Positions 41,848 to 52,946 of a stretch of DNA of 64,000 nt are shown here, in pieces. The stretch comes from Sva-07 sp963716235 (GTDB lineage Bacteria; Actinomycetota; Acidimicrobiia; Acidimicrobiales; Ilumatobacteraceae). The stretch covers positions 310,001 through 374,000 of the forward strand of contig CAVQTE010000020.1 of assembly GCA_963716235.1 (NCBI GenBank). The letters are read 5' to 3'. Made by a program: the position numbers and the translations under genes. Under the pieces are notes generated by a model, which saw only the letters and a program-made list of their open reading frames with translations, had not been told where the DNA came from and searched no databases. Every line of letters starts with the position of its first letter. Positions within the stretch are counted from its first letter, which is position 1.

Positions 41848-43371
41848 GTGCGCGCCATCACGTTGACCTCGTCTCGCTGGTTGCGCGCCGTGGCGCTCGG
41901 CGTCGTCGTGATCGGTTCCGGCATCCTCGCTGTGCAACTGCACCGCAACGGCCACACCCAGGGCGACGACTTCGCTCTGTACCTGCGCCAGGCCCGCAGC
42001 CTGTTCGACGGCGACATCGGCGCGGTGCTCGCCGACAACCGGTTCTCGGTCCTCAATTCCGACGATGCCTTCAGCCCGCTGGCCTATCCCTGGGGTTGGC
42101 CCCTGCTGTTGTCGCCGTTCGTGCACCTGTGGGGCTACGACTACGACCGGCTCAAACTCGTCGAGGTGGGCATCTACATGGTGTGGCTGGTGCTGTTGCA
42201 CGGCATCGTGCGGCGCCGCATCGGCCGCCTGCCCGCGCTCGCCGTCGTGGCCGTCATCGCAACAGCGCCCGTGTTCCTCGTCCACTCCGACCAGCTCCTC
42301 ACCGAGTTCCCCCACCTCGCCGCCGTCGGTGTCTTCCTCTGGTGGTACGACCGCGTTCGATCACGCTCCACGCTGCTCACTGCCAGCCGTTGCGACCTGA
42401 TCGTGCTCGGCGCGATGGTCACCCTGGTCTTCAACGTTCGTCGCGAAGGCATCGTGCTGCTGGGGGTCATCGTCGTGATGCAGCTCTACGACCTCATTGC
42501 ATCGATCGACGGGCGACCAACCCCGTCAGCGTTCGTCGAACGTGTCCATGCCACGTGGCAGGCGATCATCACGCCGCTGCTGTCGTTCGCGGTTGCTACC
42601 ACGCTGTTCCAACTGCTGTTGCCGACGGCCCTCCTACCCGACAACGGCAACTCGATGTCGTTCATCGACAACCGACTCGGTGAGTTCCCCGGCACGCTCA
42701 CCGATCAGCTCGGCCTCGGCCGGCACCCGCTCGTCGGCATCGCGATCCTGGGGCTCGCTGCGGCCGGTGCCGTCATCGGCGTGCGGCGGCGGCCGACACT
42801 CGATGGCCCACTGCTGCTCCTCACACTCGGCAGCGCCCTGTTGATCAGCACCCACCTCCGCAAGGTCGACCGGTACTGGTTCCAGGTCACGCCCTGGGTC
42901 GTCTACTTCGCAACCGTCGCCCTCCTGGCAGTCGGCCGGCTCGTCTTCACGCGCCGCCAGCAGGTCGGGCGCTCGCTCGCGCTGGCACCGTTGGCGATCG
43001 TCGTCGTCGCTCACCTCGCCGTCCTACCGGGCAAGGTCGGCGAAGCGCGCGACTACAACGCCGCAGGGCGCGTCCAGTCGGGGCCTTCCAACCCGAACGT
43101 GGCGCCGGTGTTCGATGCCGTGGCCGCGTTCACGCCACCCGACGCGATCGTCGCGTACTTCCGCGCCCGCACGATGACGCTGCTCACCGATCGGCGCTCG
43201 TTCCAGACCGAGAACCTCGAACGCATCGCCCAGAACGCCGACTACTTCGCCCAGCGTCGGGGTTCCACGTACTGGCAGCCCGAGCTGGAACCGGGCACCG
43301 CCCGTCTCGCCGGCTTCGAGGAGGTCTGGTCGGACGACACGTGGATCCTGTGGCGAACACCGAACGACTGA
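41848..43371 (+). CDS. Polytopic membrane protein, GT39/ArnT-like glycosyltransferase
   Basis: This 507-residue protein (GTG start) has about nine to eleven membrane helices. The first extracytoplasmic loop has HTQGDDFALYLRQARSLFDG, where the acidic pair corresponds to the catalytic Asp of GT-C enzymes. ADNRFSVLNSDDAFSPLAYP with GWPLLLSPF and HSDQLLTEFPHLAAV follow. GT-C enzymes use polyprenyl-phosphate sugars to glycosylate proteins or lipids outside the membrane. The C-terminal 110 residues are soluble. The acceptor is unknown; a role in modifying surface proteins is possible but not shown. Confidence 0.72.
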   Translation: MRAITLTSSRWLRAVALGVVVIGSGILAVQLHRNGHTQGDDFALYLRQARSLFDGDIGAVLADNRFSVLNSDDAFSPLAYPWGWPLLLSPFVHLWGYDYDRLKLVEVGIYMVWLVLLHGIVRRRIGRLPALAVVAVIATAPVFLVHSDQLLTEFPHLAAVGVFLWWYDRVRSRSTLLTASRCDLIVLGAMVTLVFNVRREGIVLLGVIVVMQLYDLIASIDGRPTPSAFVERVHATWQAIITPLLSFAVATTLFQLLLPTALLPDNGNSMSFIDNRLGEFPGTLTDQLGLGRHPLVGIAILGLAAAGAVIGVRRRPTLDGPLLLLTLGSALLISTHLRKVDRYWFQVTPWVVYFATVALLAVGRLVFTRRQQVGRSLALAPLAIVVVAHLAVLPGKVGEARDYNAAGRVQSGPSNPNVAPVFDAVAAFTPPDAIVAYFRARTMTLLTDRRSFQTENLERIAQNADYFAQRRGSTYWQPELEPGTARLAGFEEVWSDDTWILWRTPND

Positions 43372-43393
43372 GACCGTGCGCGAAACTGCGGCG

Positions 43394-43897
43394 ATGGGAC
43401 TCTTACGCCACAAGGACAGCCACGAACAATTTCAGATGCGCGAGGACCTGATCTCGGTCGGCGACGACTACTGGATCGAGAACAGCTCCGGCGACAGGGT
43501 GTATCGGGTCAACGGCAAGGTGGCCAGGCTTCGTGACACCTGGGTGCTCGAGGACCGCGAGGGAAACGAGGTTGCCCGGATCAAGGAGCGCATGGTCACC
43601 GTTCGCGATGCCATCAACATCGAGATCGGCGACCAGAAGGCCACCGTGAAGAAGGCGCTCGTCGGCATTCGTGACCGCTTCCACATCGAGGTCGAGCACG
43701 GCAACGACCTCAAGGCTCACGGCAACATCGTTGATCACGAGTACGAGATCGAACGCGACGGTGACAAGGTCGCCGAGGTGTCGAAGAAATGGTTCCGCGT
43801 TCGTGACACCTATGGCGTCGAGATCCTCGATCCGTCCCTCACCCCACTGATCCTCGCGATCACCGTCGCGGTGGACGCGCTCTCCCACGACCATTGA
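43394..43897 (+). CDS. LURP-one-related (YxjI-like) protein
   Basis: The 167-residue protein starts at ATG 43394 (GLLRHKDSHEQF). It shows the repeating strand pattern of the LURP-one/tubby-like fold: WIENSSGDRVYRVNGK, WVLEDREGNEVARIKERM and IEVEHGNDLKAHGNI. KWFRVRDTYGVEIL and an ending IAITVAVDALSHDH follow. Family function is unknown, with phospholipid scrambling suggested for relatives. 22 bp after the membrane glycosyltransferase gene. Confidence 0.83.
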   Translation: MGLLRHKDSHEQFQMREDLISVGDDYWIENSSGDRVYRVNGKVARLRDTWVLEDREGNEVARIKERMVTVRDAINIEIGDQKATVKKALVGIRDRFHIEVEHGNDLKAHGNIVDHEYEIERDGDKVAEVSKKWFRVRDTYGVEILDPSLTPLILAITVAVDALSHDH

Positions 43898-43903
43898 TGT
43901 GTT

Positions 43904-43930
43904 ACTCGTGGTGTCTGACACCTGAGTAGC
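43904..43930. repeat. Variant palindrome GGTGTCTGACACC
   Basis: The core GGTGTCTGACACC (43910-43922) is the same design as the GGGGTC family with the paired change GGGG/CCCC to GGTG/CACC. Outer arms ACTC (43904-43907) and GAGT (43924-43927) pair with a small asymmetric bulge. It is located 6 bp after the LURP-one stop, like other members. Confidence 0.65.
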
Positions 43931-43963
43931 GGAATACGTCGGTTGTGCGAGGCTGGGGCGACG

Positions 43964-44806
43964 ATGGCTGACACGGCGGCGATCACGACATACCGGTATC
44001 TGCGCATCAGCATGGTCGGAGCGGTGCTGCTACTCGCGGTGTCGATCGCCATCGAACGCGCCCAGGTCGACTGCTGGCAGACGTCGGTGTCGGCCTACTA
44101 CTACACACCCGTCAAAGCGGTCTTCGTCGGCGTGCTGATGGCGGTCGGGCTGTGCCTCATCGTCATCAAGGGCAGCACGTCGTGGGAGGACGCCACGCTC
44201 AACGCCGCCGGGATGCTCGCACCGATCGTCGCCGTCGTGCCGACCTCCGACGTTGGTACCTGCTGGTCGCAGACGCCGAGGCCCCTCCCGGTGAACGATG
44301 ACGGCCAACTCGCCGACTGGGTCGTCGCGAACATCGACAACAACGTCACCGCACTGATCGTCACCGGCATCGTCGGGTTGATCGTGGCTGCGGTGATCGC
44401 CACGATCGCCACCCGAAACATGAAGGCCATAGCGCAAGTCGGCCCGGTCCAGATGCGCCTCGGATTGCTCGGCGCCATGGCCTTCCTCGTCGGCGGCGCC
44501 GTCGTGTTCGCCTTCTGGGACGGCTTCGACACCAGGGCCCACGGCTTCGCGGCCGTCACGATGTTCCTCTTCCTCGCAATCGCGGTCGGGATCAACGCAT
44601 GGCAACACCGCAACGACCCGGCGCCCCGGATCTACTTCTGGCTGTATGCATCGATCGCGTTCCTGATGATCGCAGCGGCCGTCGTGATGTTGCCGCTCGG
44701 CTCGAGTTGGGGCCACATGGTCCTGGTCCTCGAGGCGACCGAGATCACCCTGTTCGCAGTGTTCTGGCTCGCGCAGACCAAGGAGCACTGGCACGAGACC
44801 GCCTGA
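43964..44806 (+). CDS. Seven-helix membrane protein of unknown function
   Basis: This 280-residue protein from ATG 43964 has around seven hydrophobic helices. The motif CWQTSVSAYYYTPVKAVFVG is followed by LNAAGMLAPIVAVVPT and a Cys-containing loop. Similar actinobacterial proteins are annotated only as membrane proteins; the S-x-S-A-Y-Y-Y-T pattern is characteristic. The end (EATEITLFAVFWLAQTKEHW) is cytoplasmic. Nothing in the context gives a role. Confidence 0.75.
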   Translation: MADTAAITTYRYLRISMVGAVLLLAVSIAIERAQVDCWQTSVSAYYYTPVKAVFVGVLMAVGLCLIVIKGSTSWEDATLNAAGMLAPIVAVVPTSDVGTCWSQTPRPLPVNDDGQLADWVVANIDNNVTALIVTGIVGLIVAAVIATIATRNMKAIAQVGPVQMRLGLLGAMAFLVGGAVVFAFWDGFDTRAHGFAAVTMFLFLAIAVGINAWQHRNDPAPRIYFWLYASIAFLMIAAAVVMLPLGSSWGHMVLVLEATEITLFAVFWLAQTKEHWHETA

Positions 44807-44854
44807 GCTGCAGCGGGGAGGTCGTCGCAGTTCTCGCTGTCGCAGCCGAGCGCG

Positions 44855-45391
44855 TCATGAGCGACCCGGGCGCTCCAGAAACGCGCTGTCGCCCGGACGC
44901 CACAGCTCGTGCGCCCGGCGCCACATCGCGAACGCCTGCAAGATGCGGGGCGGATCGCCATGAATCTCCGTGAATCCCCCGTTCAGCTCGCGCGTGTCGA
45001 AGTAGGCGGCGTCGACACCATCCGCGTACAAGCGACAGGCGGGTTCGAAGCCCAGGCCGACGAGGCGCTGGTACTCACCTTCGAAGTCGTTCACCAGGAT
45101 CGCGAGATGGTGATACCCCTCGTCGCCGGCGGCGTACATGTCGCGGTAGATCGACGGTGTCTCGTCGTGTTGCTGGATGAACTGGATCATCGTGTCACCC
45201 AGATAGCCGAAGGCATACGACACATCGGCTTCCTGGTCGGTACCGCGATACGTGAACCTGTCGCATCGGTGATGCGGGGAACGTACGAACGGACCTGCGC
45301 CGAAGGTGTCGCTCCATCGTTGGATCGACGCGTCGAGATCGTTGACGAACCAGGCCTGTTGGAAGATCGGGAAGTGGGTGAGCAGTGTCAT
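44855..45391 (-). CDS. VOC/glyoxalase-superfamily protein
   Basis: The 178-residue protein starts at ATG 45391 behind CAGGAGGCCACC. It has one VOC module: FPIFQQAWFVNDLDASIQRW, GDTMIQFIQQHDETPSIYRD, GYHHLAILVNDFEGEYQRLV and YFDTRELNGGFTEIH (metal Glu). Close relatives in actinobacteria are unassigned dioxygenase/isomerase-like proteins. Divergent from the iron permease gene. Confidence 0.82.
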   Translation of the reverse strand: MTLLTHFPIFQQAWFVNDLDASIQRWSDTFGAGPFVRSPHHRCDRFTYRGTDQEADVSYAFGYLGDTMIQFIQQHDETPSIYRDMYAAGDEGYHHLAILVNDFEGEYQRLVGLGFEPACRLYADGVDAAYFDTRELNGGFTEIHGDPPRILQAFAMWRRAHELWRPGDSAFLERPGRS

Positions 45392-45478
45392 GGTGGCCTC
45401 CTGGCAACAGTGTGCCCAGTGACGCCGCCCCGGCCCGTGTCGGCGAGGTCGTCGATGCGATTTCGAATCTTGGAACAT

Positions 45479-45497
45479 GGGTGTTAGGCTTACCTAT
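45479..45497 (+). promoter_or_regulatory. IdeR/DtxR-like iron box upstream of efeU
   Basis: The sequence contains TTAGGCTTACCTAT, which differs from the inner part of the DtxR/IdeR consensus (TTAGGCTAACCTAA) at two of 14 positions. It lies about 50 bp before the iron permease start, in the divergent intergenic region. Iron-dependent repression of the permease is the expected outcome. Confidence 0.65.
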
Positions 45498-45548
45498 CAC
45501 CCCGAGCCAACTCGGCTGAAGCTCACCACATCCACTCCGGAGCGAATC

Positions 45549-46418
45549 ATGTTGCAGACCTTCCTCACCGGACTACGAGAAGGCCTCGAGGCCGCGCTCG
45601 TCGTCAGCATCTTGATGTCGTTCCTGGTCCGCAGCGGTCATCGCGACCGCATCCCGGCACTGTGGATCGGGATCGGCGTCGCAGTCGTCGCCTCACTTGC
45701 CTTCGGCGGGCTGCTGCACTTCACGTCGGCCAGCATGAGCTTCGAGGCACAGGAGACCTTTGGTGGGGTGGTGTCGATCGTGGCGGTCGGGTTCGTCACC
45801 TGGATGGTGTTCTGGATGCGTCGGGCGTCACGAACGATTGCCGGCGATCTGCGCGGAAAGATGTCATCCGCAGTCGAACTCGGCGCGATCGGCGTCTTCA
45901 CGGCTGCGCTGCTGGCCGTCGGTCGCGAGGGTCTGGAGACCGCGCTGTTCCTCTACCCCACGTTCGCGGCCCAGGGTGCCGGCGCCGGGCCGGCCGTCGG
46001 CGCGCTGCTCGGGCTCGGCACCGCGGTGTTCATCGGCGTGCTGCTGTACCGCGGTGCGGTGCACATGAACCTGGCGGCATTCTTCAAGGTCACCGGCGCA
46101 GCACTCATCGTGATCGCCGCCGGCGTGCTGGCGTACGGGATTCACGACCTGCAGGAAGCCGGCGTGCTCCCCGGCATCGACACGCTCGCCTGGGACATCG
46201 AGGGCTATCGGGTGACCAGTTGGCACGGATCGATCATCAAAGGGGTCTTCAACCTCGGCCCCCAGATGACCATGCTCGAAGTCGCCGCCTACTTCGCCTA
46301 TCTCATCCCGACGATGGTGCTCTTCCTGCGTCCCGTCACCGCCCGCTCCGTCGGCGCGGTCGGCGTCAATGCCGAGCCAGTGGCCAATGCTGTTGCTGTT
46401 GCCGACGCGGCCCGATGA
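45549..46418 (+). CDS. efeU: FTR1-family iron permease
   Basis: The 289-residue protein starts at ATG 45549; an upstream in-frame start at 45477 would cover the iron box. It has seven hydrophobic helices with the two iron-binding REGLE motifs, LREGLEAAL (residues 9-17) and GREGLETALFLYP (about 121-133). This is the EfeU/Ftr1 signature. It imports ferric iron through the membrane together with an oxidising partner. The next gene encodes a two-cupredoxin lipoprotein, but an EfeB peroxidase and EfeO M75 domain are not nearby. Confidence 0.9.
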   Translation: MLQTFLTGLREGLEAALVVSILMSFLVRSGHRDRIPALWIGIGVAVVASLAFGGLLHFTSASMSFEAQETFGGVVSIVAVGFVTWMVFWMRRASRTIAGDLRGKMSSAVELGAIGVFTAALLAVGREGLETALFLYPTFAAQGAGAGPAVGALLGLGTAVFIGVLLYRGAVHMNLAAFFKVTGAALIVIAAGVLAYGIHDLQEAGVLPGIDTLAWDIEGYRVTSWHGSIIKGVFNLGPQMTMLEVAAYFAYLIPTMVLFLRPVTARSVGAVGVNAEPVANAVAVADAAR

Positions 46419-46437
46419 ACACTCCCCACCTCGATCC

Positions 46438-47154
46438 ATGATCTCTGGAGGAACCATCCTGCCCAAGCTGCTCACGACGGCCCTCGCGATCGCCTCCCTC
46501 TCCGCTCTGGCCGCCTGCTCGAGCGACGCCGCCGATGTAACGGTCGACGTCACCGGAACCAACGATTCATGCACGCTGTCGGCAGACATTCTCGACGCCG
46601 GCAACATCGGCTTCGAGTTCACCAACGAGGCGAACGACGTCAACGAGTTGTACGTGCTCCGGGCCAACGGCGACGTCGTGTCCGAGGTCGAGAACGTCAC
46701 GACCGGCACCAGCCGGACCCTCACGGTCGACCTCGTCGCCGGTGACTACCTCGTGCGTTGCAAGCCGGGACAGACCGGCGACGGCATCGAGTCGAGCTTC
46801 ACCGTCACGGGTGAGGGCGGCACCGAACAGGCGACCCCCGACAGGACGGTGACGTTCGAGGCAGTCGAGTTCCGGTACCCGGATCTCGACGTCGGCGCCA
46901 TCAACGCCGGTGACACGCTCCGACTCGAGATGACGAACGCAGGATCACAGGCCCACGAGTTCGAGGTCCTCGACCCCGACGGCAACGCCATCGGCGAAGT
47001 GGCCTCGACCGAGCCGGGCGCGGCACGCGGTGCGACCATGACCTTCGAGTCAGCGGGCGTCTACCGCTACCAGTGCATCCTCGTCGACGAGAGCACTGCG
47101 AAGCCGCACACCGAACTCGGCATGGAGGGCACCTTCGAGGTTCAGGCGAGCTGA
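46438..47154 (+). CDS. Two-cupredoxin lipoprotein partner of EfeU
   Basis: The 238-residue protein has a lipoprotein signal (IASLSALAAC, lipid Cys near residue 27). Two cupredoxin-like domains follow. Domain one (about 30-125) resembles the N-terminal domain of EfeO: DSCTLSADILDAGNIGFEF and ELYVLRANGDVVSEVENV, ending DYLVRCKPG. Domain two (130-238) ends YRYQCILVDES. The M75 peptidase-like part of EfeO is absent. Start ATG 46438 is used, although a GGAGG at 46448 would fit a later non-ATG start. It probably binds copper or iron for the permease. Confidence 0.75.
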   Translation: MISGGTILPKLLTTALAIASLSALAACSSDAADVTVDVTGTNDSCTLSADILDAGNIGFEFTNEANDVNELYVLRANGDVVSEVENVTTGTSRTLTVDLVAGDYLVRCKPGQTGDGIESSFTVTGEGGTEQATPDRTVTFEAVEFRYPDLDVGAINAGDTLRLEMTNAGSQAHEFEVLDPDGNAIGEVASTEPGAARGATMTFESAGVYRYQCILVDESTAKPHTELGMEGTFEVQAS

Positions 47155-47187
47155 ACGCGGCCGGCAACTCGCCGGAATGTCATCGCG

Positions 47188-47355
47188 TCAGATGCGGCGC
47201 CGAACGCCACGACCCGGCGTGACCGCTGCGGCGACGACTGCTGTCTTCGCAACCGGCGACGGACCGGGGGAGACGGCCTTGGCGACCACTGCTGTCTTTG
47301 CGACCGGATGGCCGATCACGCCGACCCGTCCGACTCGTCCTCTTCCTACTGGCAT
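47188..47355 (-). CDS. Small basic Gly/Val-rich protein coupled to DUF6325 gene
   Basis: The 55-residue protein (MPVGRGRVGRVGVIGHPVAK, then a duplicated PVAKTAVVA segment and a basic end RGVRRRI) starts 1 bp after the stop of the DUF6325 gene. Short proteins of this G-R-G-R-V-G-R type regularly follow DUF6325 genes in actinobacteria. They may insert in membranes through the Ala/Val stretch. No function known. Confidence 0.65.
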   Translation of the reverse strand: MPVGRGRVGRVGVIGHPVAKTAVVAKAVSPGPSPVAKTAVVAAAVTPGRGVRRRI

Positions 47356-47356
47356 G

Positions 47357-47812
47357 TCAGGCTCCTACTTCGTTGATGGCGTCAGCCTCGATCGAGGCGA
47401 TGATGGCTTGGATCGGGATTCGTCCGTTGGCGATGAGTTGTCCGCCCGAGCGTCGAGCTGCGGACGCGAAGGGTGCCGCCCACAAGTTCTCCCAGATGAG
47501 GACGCCTGCCACGGAACCGGGCTCCATCGCCGCGGCGAGCATCTCGACATCGTCCTCGGCAAGCAGTTCGGCGAGTTCGGCTTCCAGAACCTGCAGCGCC
47601 CCGAGGTCGTCGAGGTCGGACAGTTCCATGGCGTCGACAACACCATTCTCGTCCTTGACGAGAATCAGGATGTCGACAACGCGGATGGTCCCGGCGTCGA
47701 CGAGCCGAAGCAGCTCTTCGGCCATCTCGCCGGTGAAGTTGGTCGAGCCCGCAGGGAACTCGACGACGAGGTAGTCGATCGGCCCCAGCGAATCAAGCGA
47801 GACGTCGGTCAT
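47357..47812 (-). CDS. DUF6325-family protein
   Basis: This 151-residue protein has IDYLVVEFPAGSTNFTGEMA, VRVVDILILVKDENGVVDA, an acidic middle (AELAELLAEDDVEMLAAAME) and LIWENLWAAPFASAARRSGG. The pattern is that of the DUF6325 family, common in actinobacteria as a general-stress-type protein with unknown role. It forms a two-gene unit with the small basic protein. Confidence 0.75.
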   Translation of the reverse strand: MTDVSLDSLGPIDYLVVEFPAGSTNFTGEMAEELLRLVDAGTIRVVDILILVKDENGVVDAMELSDLDDLGALQVLEAELAELLAEDDVEMLAAAMEPGSVAGVLIWENLWAAPFASAARRSGGQLIANGRIPIQAIIASIEADAINEVGA

Positions 47813-47990
47813 GAGAACTCCATTCGTTCAGGCACCGAAGGTTCGGAGCCAACCAGCTGTGGTGTGATCTCCGATTCACGGTACGGCAGACGGAGCCGGT
47901 CGGCAATGAACGAAGGAGATATGGTCCGATCTGGGTGAGATGTACGAACGACGGCTCCCTCGGGCAAGGTGCCGTCGCTCGACGACACCC

Positions 47991-50210
<2,220 letters not shown>

Positions 50211-50282
50211 GGCTGCTCCTTGAAATGCGTGGATGTGGAGGATGGGTGGCGGGTGTGAATGGCGGGTGAGAGGCCCCGAGGG

Positions 50283-50696
50283 TCATGCGCGGCACGACGG
50301 GCAGAGTCCCCAGTAGACGACTTCGGCTTCGTCGATCTCGAAGCCGTGGTCGTCGTCGGCGGTGAGACACGGCGCGGAACCGACAGCGCAGTCGATGTCG
50401 AACATGATGTCGCAACCCCGGCAGATGAGGTGATGGTGATTGTCGCCGACTCGATCCTCGTACCGTGCCGCAGCCCCCATGGGCTGTATTCGCCGCACGA
50501 GGTTCTTGTCGACCAGCACGCCGAGCGTGTCGTACACGGCTTGACGGGAGATCGATCCGATTGCGGCCCTGACGTCGTCGGTCAGTTCGTCGGCCGTGGC
50601 ATGGGGGCGCGACGACAACGCCCGCATGACCGCCAGCCGCTGCGCCGTGATCTGCACGCCGTGTTGGCGCAAGAGTTGATCGACGCTCCTGGACAT
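50283..50696 (-). CDS. furA: Fur-family peroxide/iron regulator
   Basis: The 137-residue protein from ATG 50696 (four codons after another ATG at 50708) has the winged helix (GVQITAQRLAVMRALSSRPH, ISRQAVYDTLGVLVDKNLVR). The His-rich metal site is GDNHHHLICRGCDIMFDID, and a second Cys-x-x-Cys lies at the C-terminus (GLCPSCRA). Together with the katG gene just downstream this is the FurA type, which represses furA-katG and is released by peroxide. Confidence 0.9.
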   Translation of the reverse strand: MSRSVDQLLRQHGVQITAQRLAVMRALSSRPHATADELTDDVRAAIGSISRQAVYDTLGVLVDKNLVRRIQPMGAAARYEDRVGDNHHHLICRGCDIMFDIDCAVGSAPCLTADDDHGFEIDEAEVVYWGLCPSCRA

Positions 50697-50720
50697 GTTC
50701 CCATCCAACCACCGATTCTC

Positions 50721-50752
50721 GACTTTATCAACTATTGGATTTATTCCAGATA
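50721..50752 (-). promoter_or_regulatory. AT-rich candidate promoter/operator of furA-katG
   Basis: About 30 bp of clearly AT-rich sequence (GACTTTATCAACTATTGG, ATTTATTCC) stands out from the high-GC surroundings 25 bp before the furA start. AT-rich boxes at this place bind FurA in mycobacteria. The exact operator symmetry is not convincing here. Confidence 0.35.
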
Positions 50753-50939
50753 GGCGGGATCACCCCCGGACTTCACTCGCCGTCCGTAGTAGGAAGTGTT
50801 CGTCCCTGGTGGAGCGCGGCAGCATGGAGAACGACGAGTGACACGGGCCGAGAAGCTCTCGATCGCGTCAATGATGACTCCGCGCGGTCGCTGGACTGCG
50901 CCTCGGCCGCCGTGTCGGGTTACTGGCATCTCCACTTGT

Positions 50940-51832
50940 ATGGACCGAGCGGACTTTCGGATGCCAACTAGCGTCGAGGTCGTGTCGCCACCACCCGCCA
51001 CGGACCCCGACGTGCCTGCCGGCCGCGAACCGACAATCACGGAGGCGGCAGCCCGATGGGCCGAGCAGCTCGAGCGTTGGGCGATCCCCGAGGAGGTCCT
51101 CGCCCAGGCACCCGTGTCACCCTGGCAGCACGACACAGCGATGTTCGTGGTCGACGACACCCTCGATCGGAACGCTCTCGCCGCCGAGATCGCGCGCGGT
51201 GCTCCCTGCGAGCGGCGGCTCGGTACTCGACGTGGGGTGCGGCGGCGGACGTGCCGCGATGTCGCTCGTTCCGCCCGCCGAGCGGGTGATCGGTGTCGAC
51301 CAGAGCCCAGCGATGCTCGCCGAGTTCACACGCGCCGCCGCGGTGGCCGGGGCATGGTCGATGACCGTCGAAGGTCGTTGGCCCGAGGTCGCGATCGTCA
51401 CACCCGCCGCCGACGTGGTCGTGTGCCACCACGTCGCCTACAACGTCGCCGACATCGAGCCGTTCCTGCTCGCGCTGACCGCACACGCACGACTCGCCGT
51501 CGTGCTCGTGCTGCCACCGCGCCACCCGCTGTCGGCCTGGAACGACGCGTGGCGCCACTTCTGGGGACTCGAACGCCCGACCGGACCGACCACCGACGAC
51601 CTCGCCGGGGTACTCGCCGGACTCGGCCTCGACGCCGAACGATGGGACGCGCCGCGCCCACCGCTCGCCAGAGCCACCGCCGACACCGCCTCGCGTGCGG
51701 TCGGCACGCCGCCGGCTGTGCCTGACCGAGGATCGCGACGACGAGCTCGCCGAATACCTCGACGCGCACGAGCCCCAGTGGTCCGACACCAACGTGGTGT
51801 TTCGATGGCCTGGCTCGGCTGGCAACGACTGA
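50940..51832 (+). pseudogene. SAM-dependent methyltransferase gene with two frameshifts
   Basis: Family sequence runs through three frames. The first (50940 to about 51195) gives TITEAAARWAEQLERWAIPE and SPWQHDTAMFVVDDTLDRNA. The second (about 51195-51660) gives SVLDVGCGGGRAAMSLVPP, RVIGVDQSPAMLAEF and WNDAWRHFWGLERPTGP. The third ends at TGA 51830-51832 with RRRLCLTEDRDDELAEYL. Together they form an ordinary class I methyltransferase of about 295 residues with an intact G-x-G-x-G motif. Either the gene is recently broken or two base errors exist. Substrate unknown. Confidence 0.65.
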
Positions 51833-51892
51833 CCATCACTGGCGTGCCGAGGTCGGAAGCTCGCTTGATGTGCGTACCGTTCCCCGCTGAAC

Positions 51893-52711
51893 TCAGCTGG
51901 AGCCCGGCCGACCGGGTGGCCTCACAGCCTCGATCGTTGCCGACACCACGTAGTCGGTGATGCTGCGACCGGGTGCCCACTGCTCGATGAAGGACTTGCT
52001 CTCGTCCTTCGGCGCGATGACGACACTCTCGAATCCGGCGTCGAGCAGCATCGTGCGGAGTTCGGAGATGAGCGATGCCCCCGCAATGCAGCAGCTGTAC
52101 AGACTGAGGTCGTTGCGAATCTCGTCCGGCAGTTCGGCCGATGCCACAACATCGGAGATCGCCAGACGTCCACCCGGACGGAGCACTCGGTATGCATCAG
52201 CGAACACTTCGGCCTTGTCCGGCGAGAGGTTGATCACGCAGTTCGAGATGATCACATCGACGGTGCCGTCGGCGACGGGCAGGTGTTCGATCTCGCCGAG
52301 TCGGAACTCGACGTTGCCGTATCCGCCCTTCTCCGCGTTGGCCCGTGCCTTGGACACCATCGCCGGCGTCATGTCGACCCCGATGACTCGACCGGTCGAG
52401 CCGACGGCACGGGCGGCCAGGAATGCATCGAAGCCGGCACCGCTTCCCAGGTCGAGCACCGTCTCTCCCGACTTCATCGCTGCGATCGCGCCCGGATTTC
52501 CGCAGCCGAGGCCGAGGTCTGCGCCGTCGGGAACCACAACGAGGTCATCGTCGGAGTAGCCGAGCAGTGTCGAATCCACCTGGGCAGGCGACGACGTGTC
52601 GCAGCAGGACGACGCAGACGGCGAGCAGCACCCGCCACTGTCACTCCCGGCGATCTGGCTGTAGGTCTCACGCACCGCGGCGCGGACGGCATCGTTGGCT
52701 GTCGTGCTCAC
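51893..52711 (-). CDS. arsM: Arsenite methyltransferase
   Basis: The 272-residue enzyme starts at GTG 52711 behind AAGAAGGAGGACACC; a longer frame to 52807 exists but lacks this site. It methylates As(III) with SAM. SAM-binding VLDLGSGAGFDAFLAARAVG, the arsenic-binding Cys in VIISNCVINLSPDKAEVFAD and SLYSCCIAGASLISEL are present. A Cys-rich N-terminal stretch (GGCCSPSASSCCD) is usual for the family. No arsR or arsenite pump is adjacent. Convergent with the broken methyltransferase gene. Confidence 0.93.
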   Translation of the reverse strand: MSTTANDAVRAAVRETYSQIAGSDSGGCCSPSASSCCDTSSPAQVDSTLLGYSDDDLVVVPDGADLGLGCGNPGAIAAMKSGETVLDLGSGAGFDAFLAARAVGSTGRVIGVDMTPAMVSKARANAEKGGYGNVEFRLGEIEHLPVADGTVDVIISNCVINLSPDKAEVFADAYRVLRPGGRLAISDVVASAELPDEIRNDLSLYSCCIAGASLISELRTMLLDAGFESVVIAPKDESKSFIEQWAPGRSITDYVVSATIEAVRPPGRPGSS

Positions 52712-52819
52712 GGTGTCCTCCTTCTTGATCCAAACGGTACCCACGTCCTGGGTCACCGGCACCGCGGTGAGGTTGCACGCACCCTGCGCCGGACTCTCTG
52801 CAGCCACGATCGGAGATGA

Positions 52820-52868
52820 ATCACCGCAGGAATCGGACCTGCGTCACACGGTTGAGGATTCGACTCCT
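52820..52868 (-). tRNA. Degenerate tRNA 3'-half fragment A
   Basis: On the minus strand the sequence contains a T-arm-like hairpin, CGCAGG-TCCGATT-CCTGCG, preceded by an anticodon-loop-like CCTCAACCGTGTG. The 5' half of a tRNA is absent and the T-loop is off consensus (TCCGATT instead of TTCGAAT). The fragment is probably an old attachment-site remnant and not a working tRNA. It has the same orientation as fragments B and C. Confidence 0.5.
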
Positions 52869-52946
52869 GGGCGTTCGGCTATTGCACGGGTCCGGACATC
52901 ACGGCCGACTACGACAGCAGAACTGTCCCCGACTGCCGAAGTGTGG

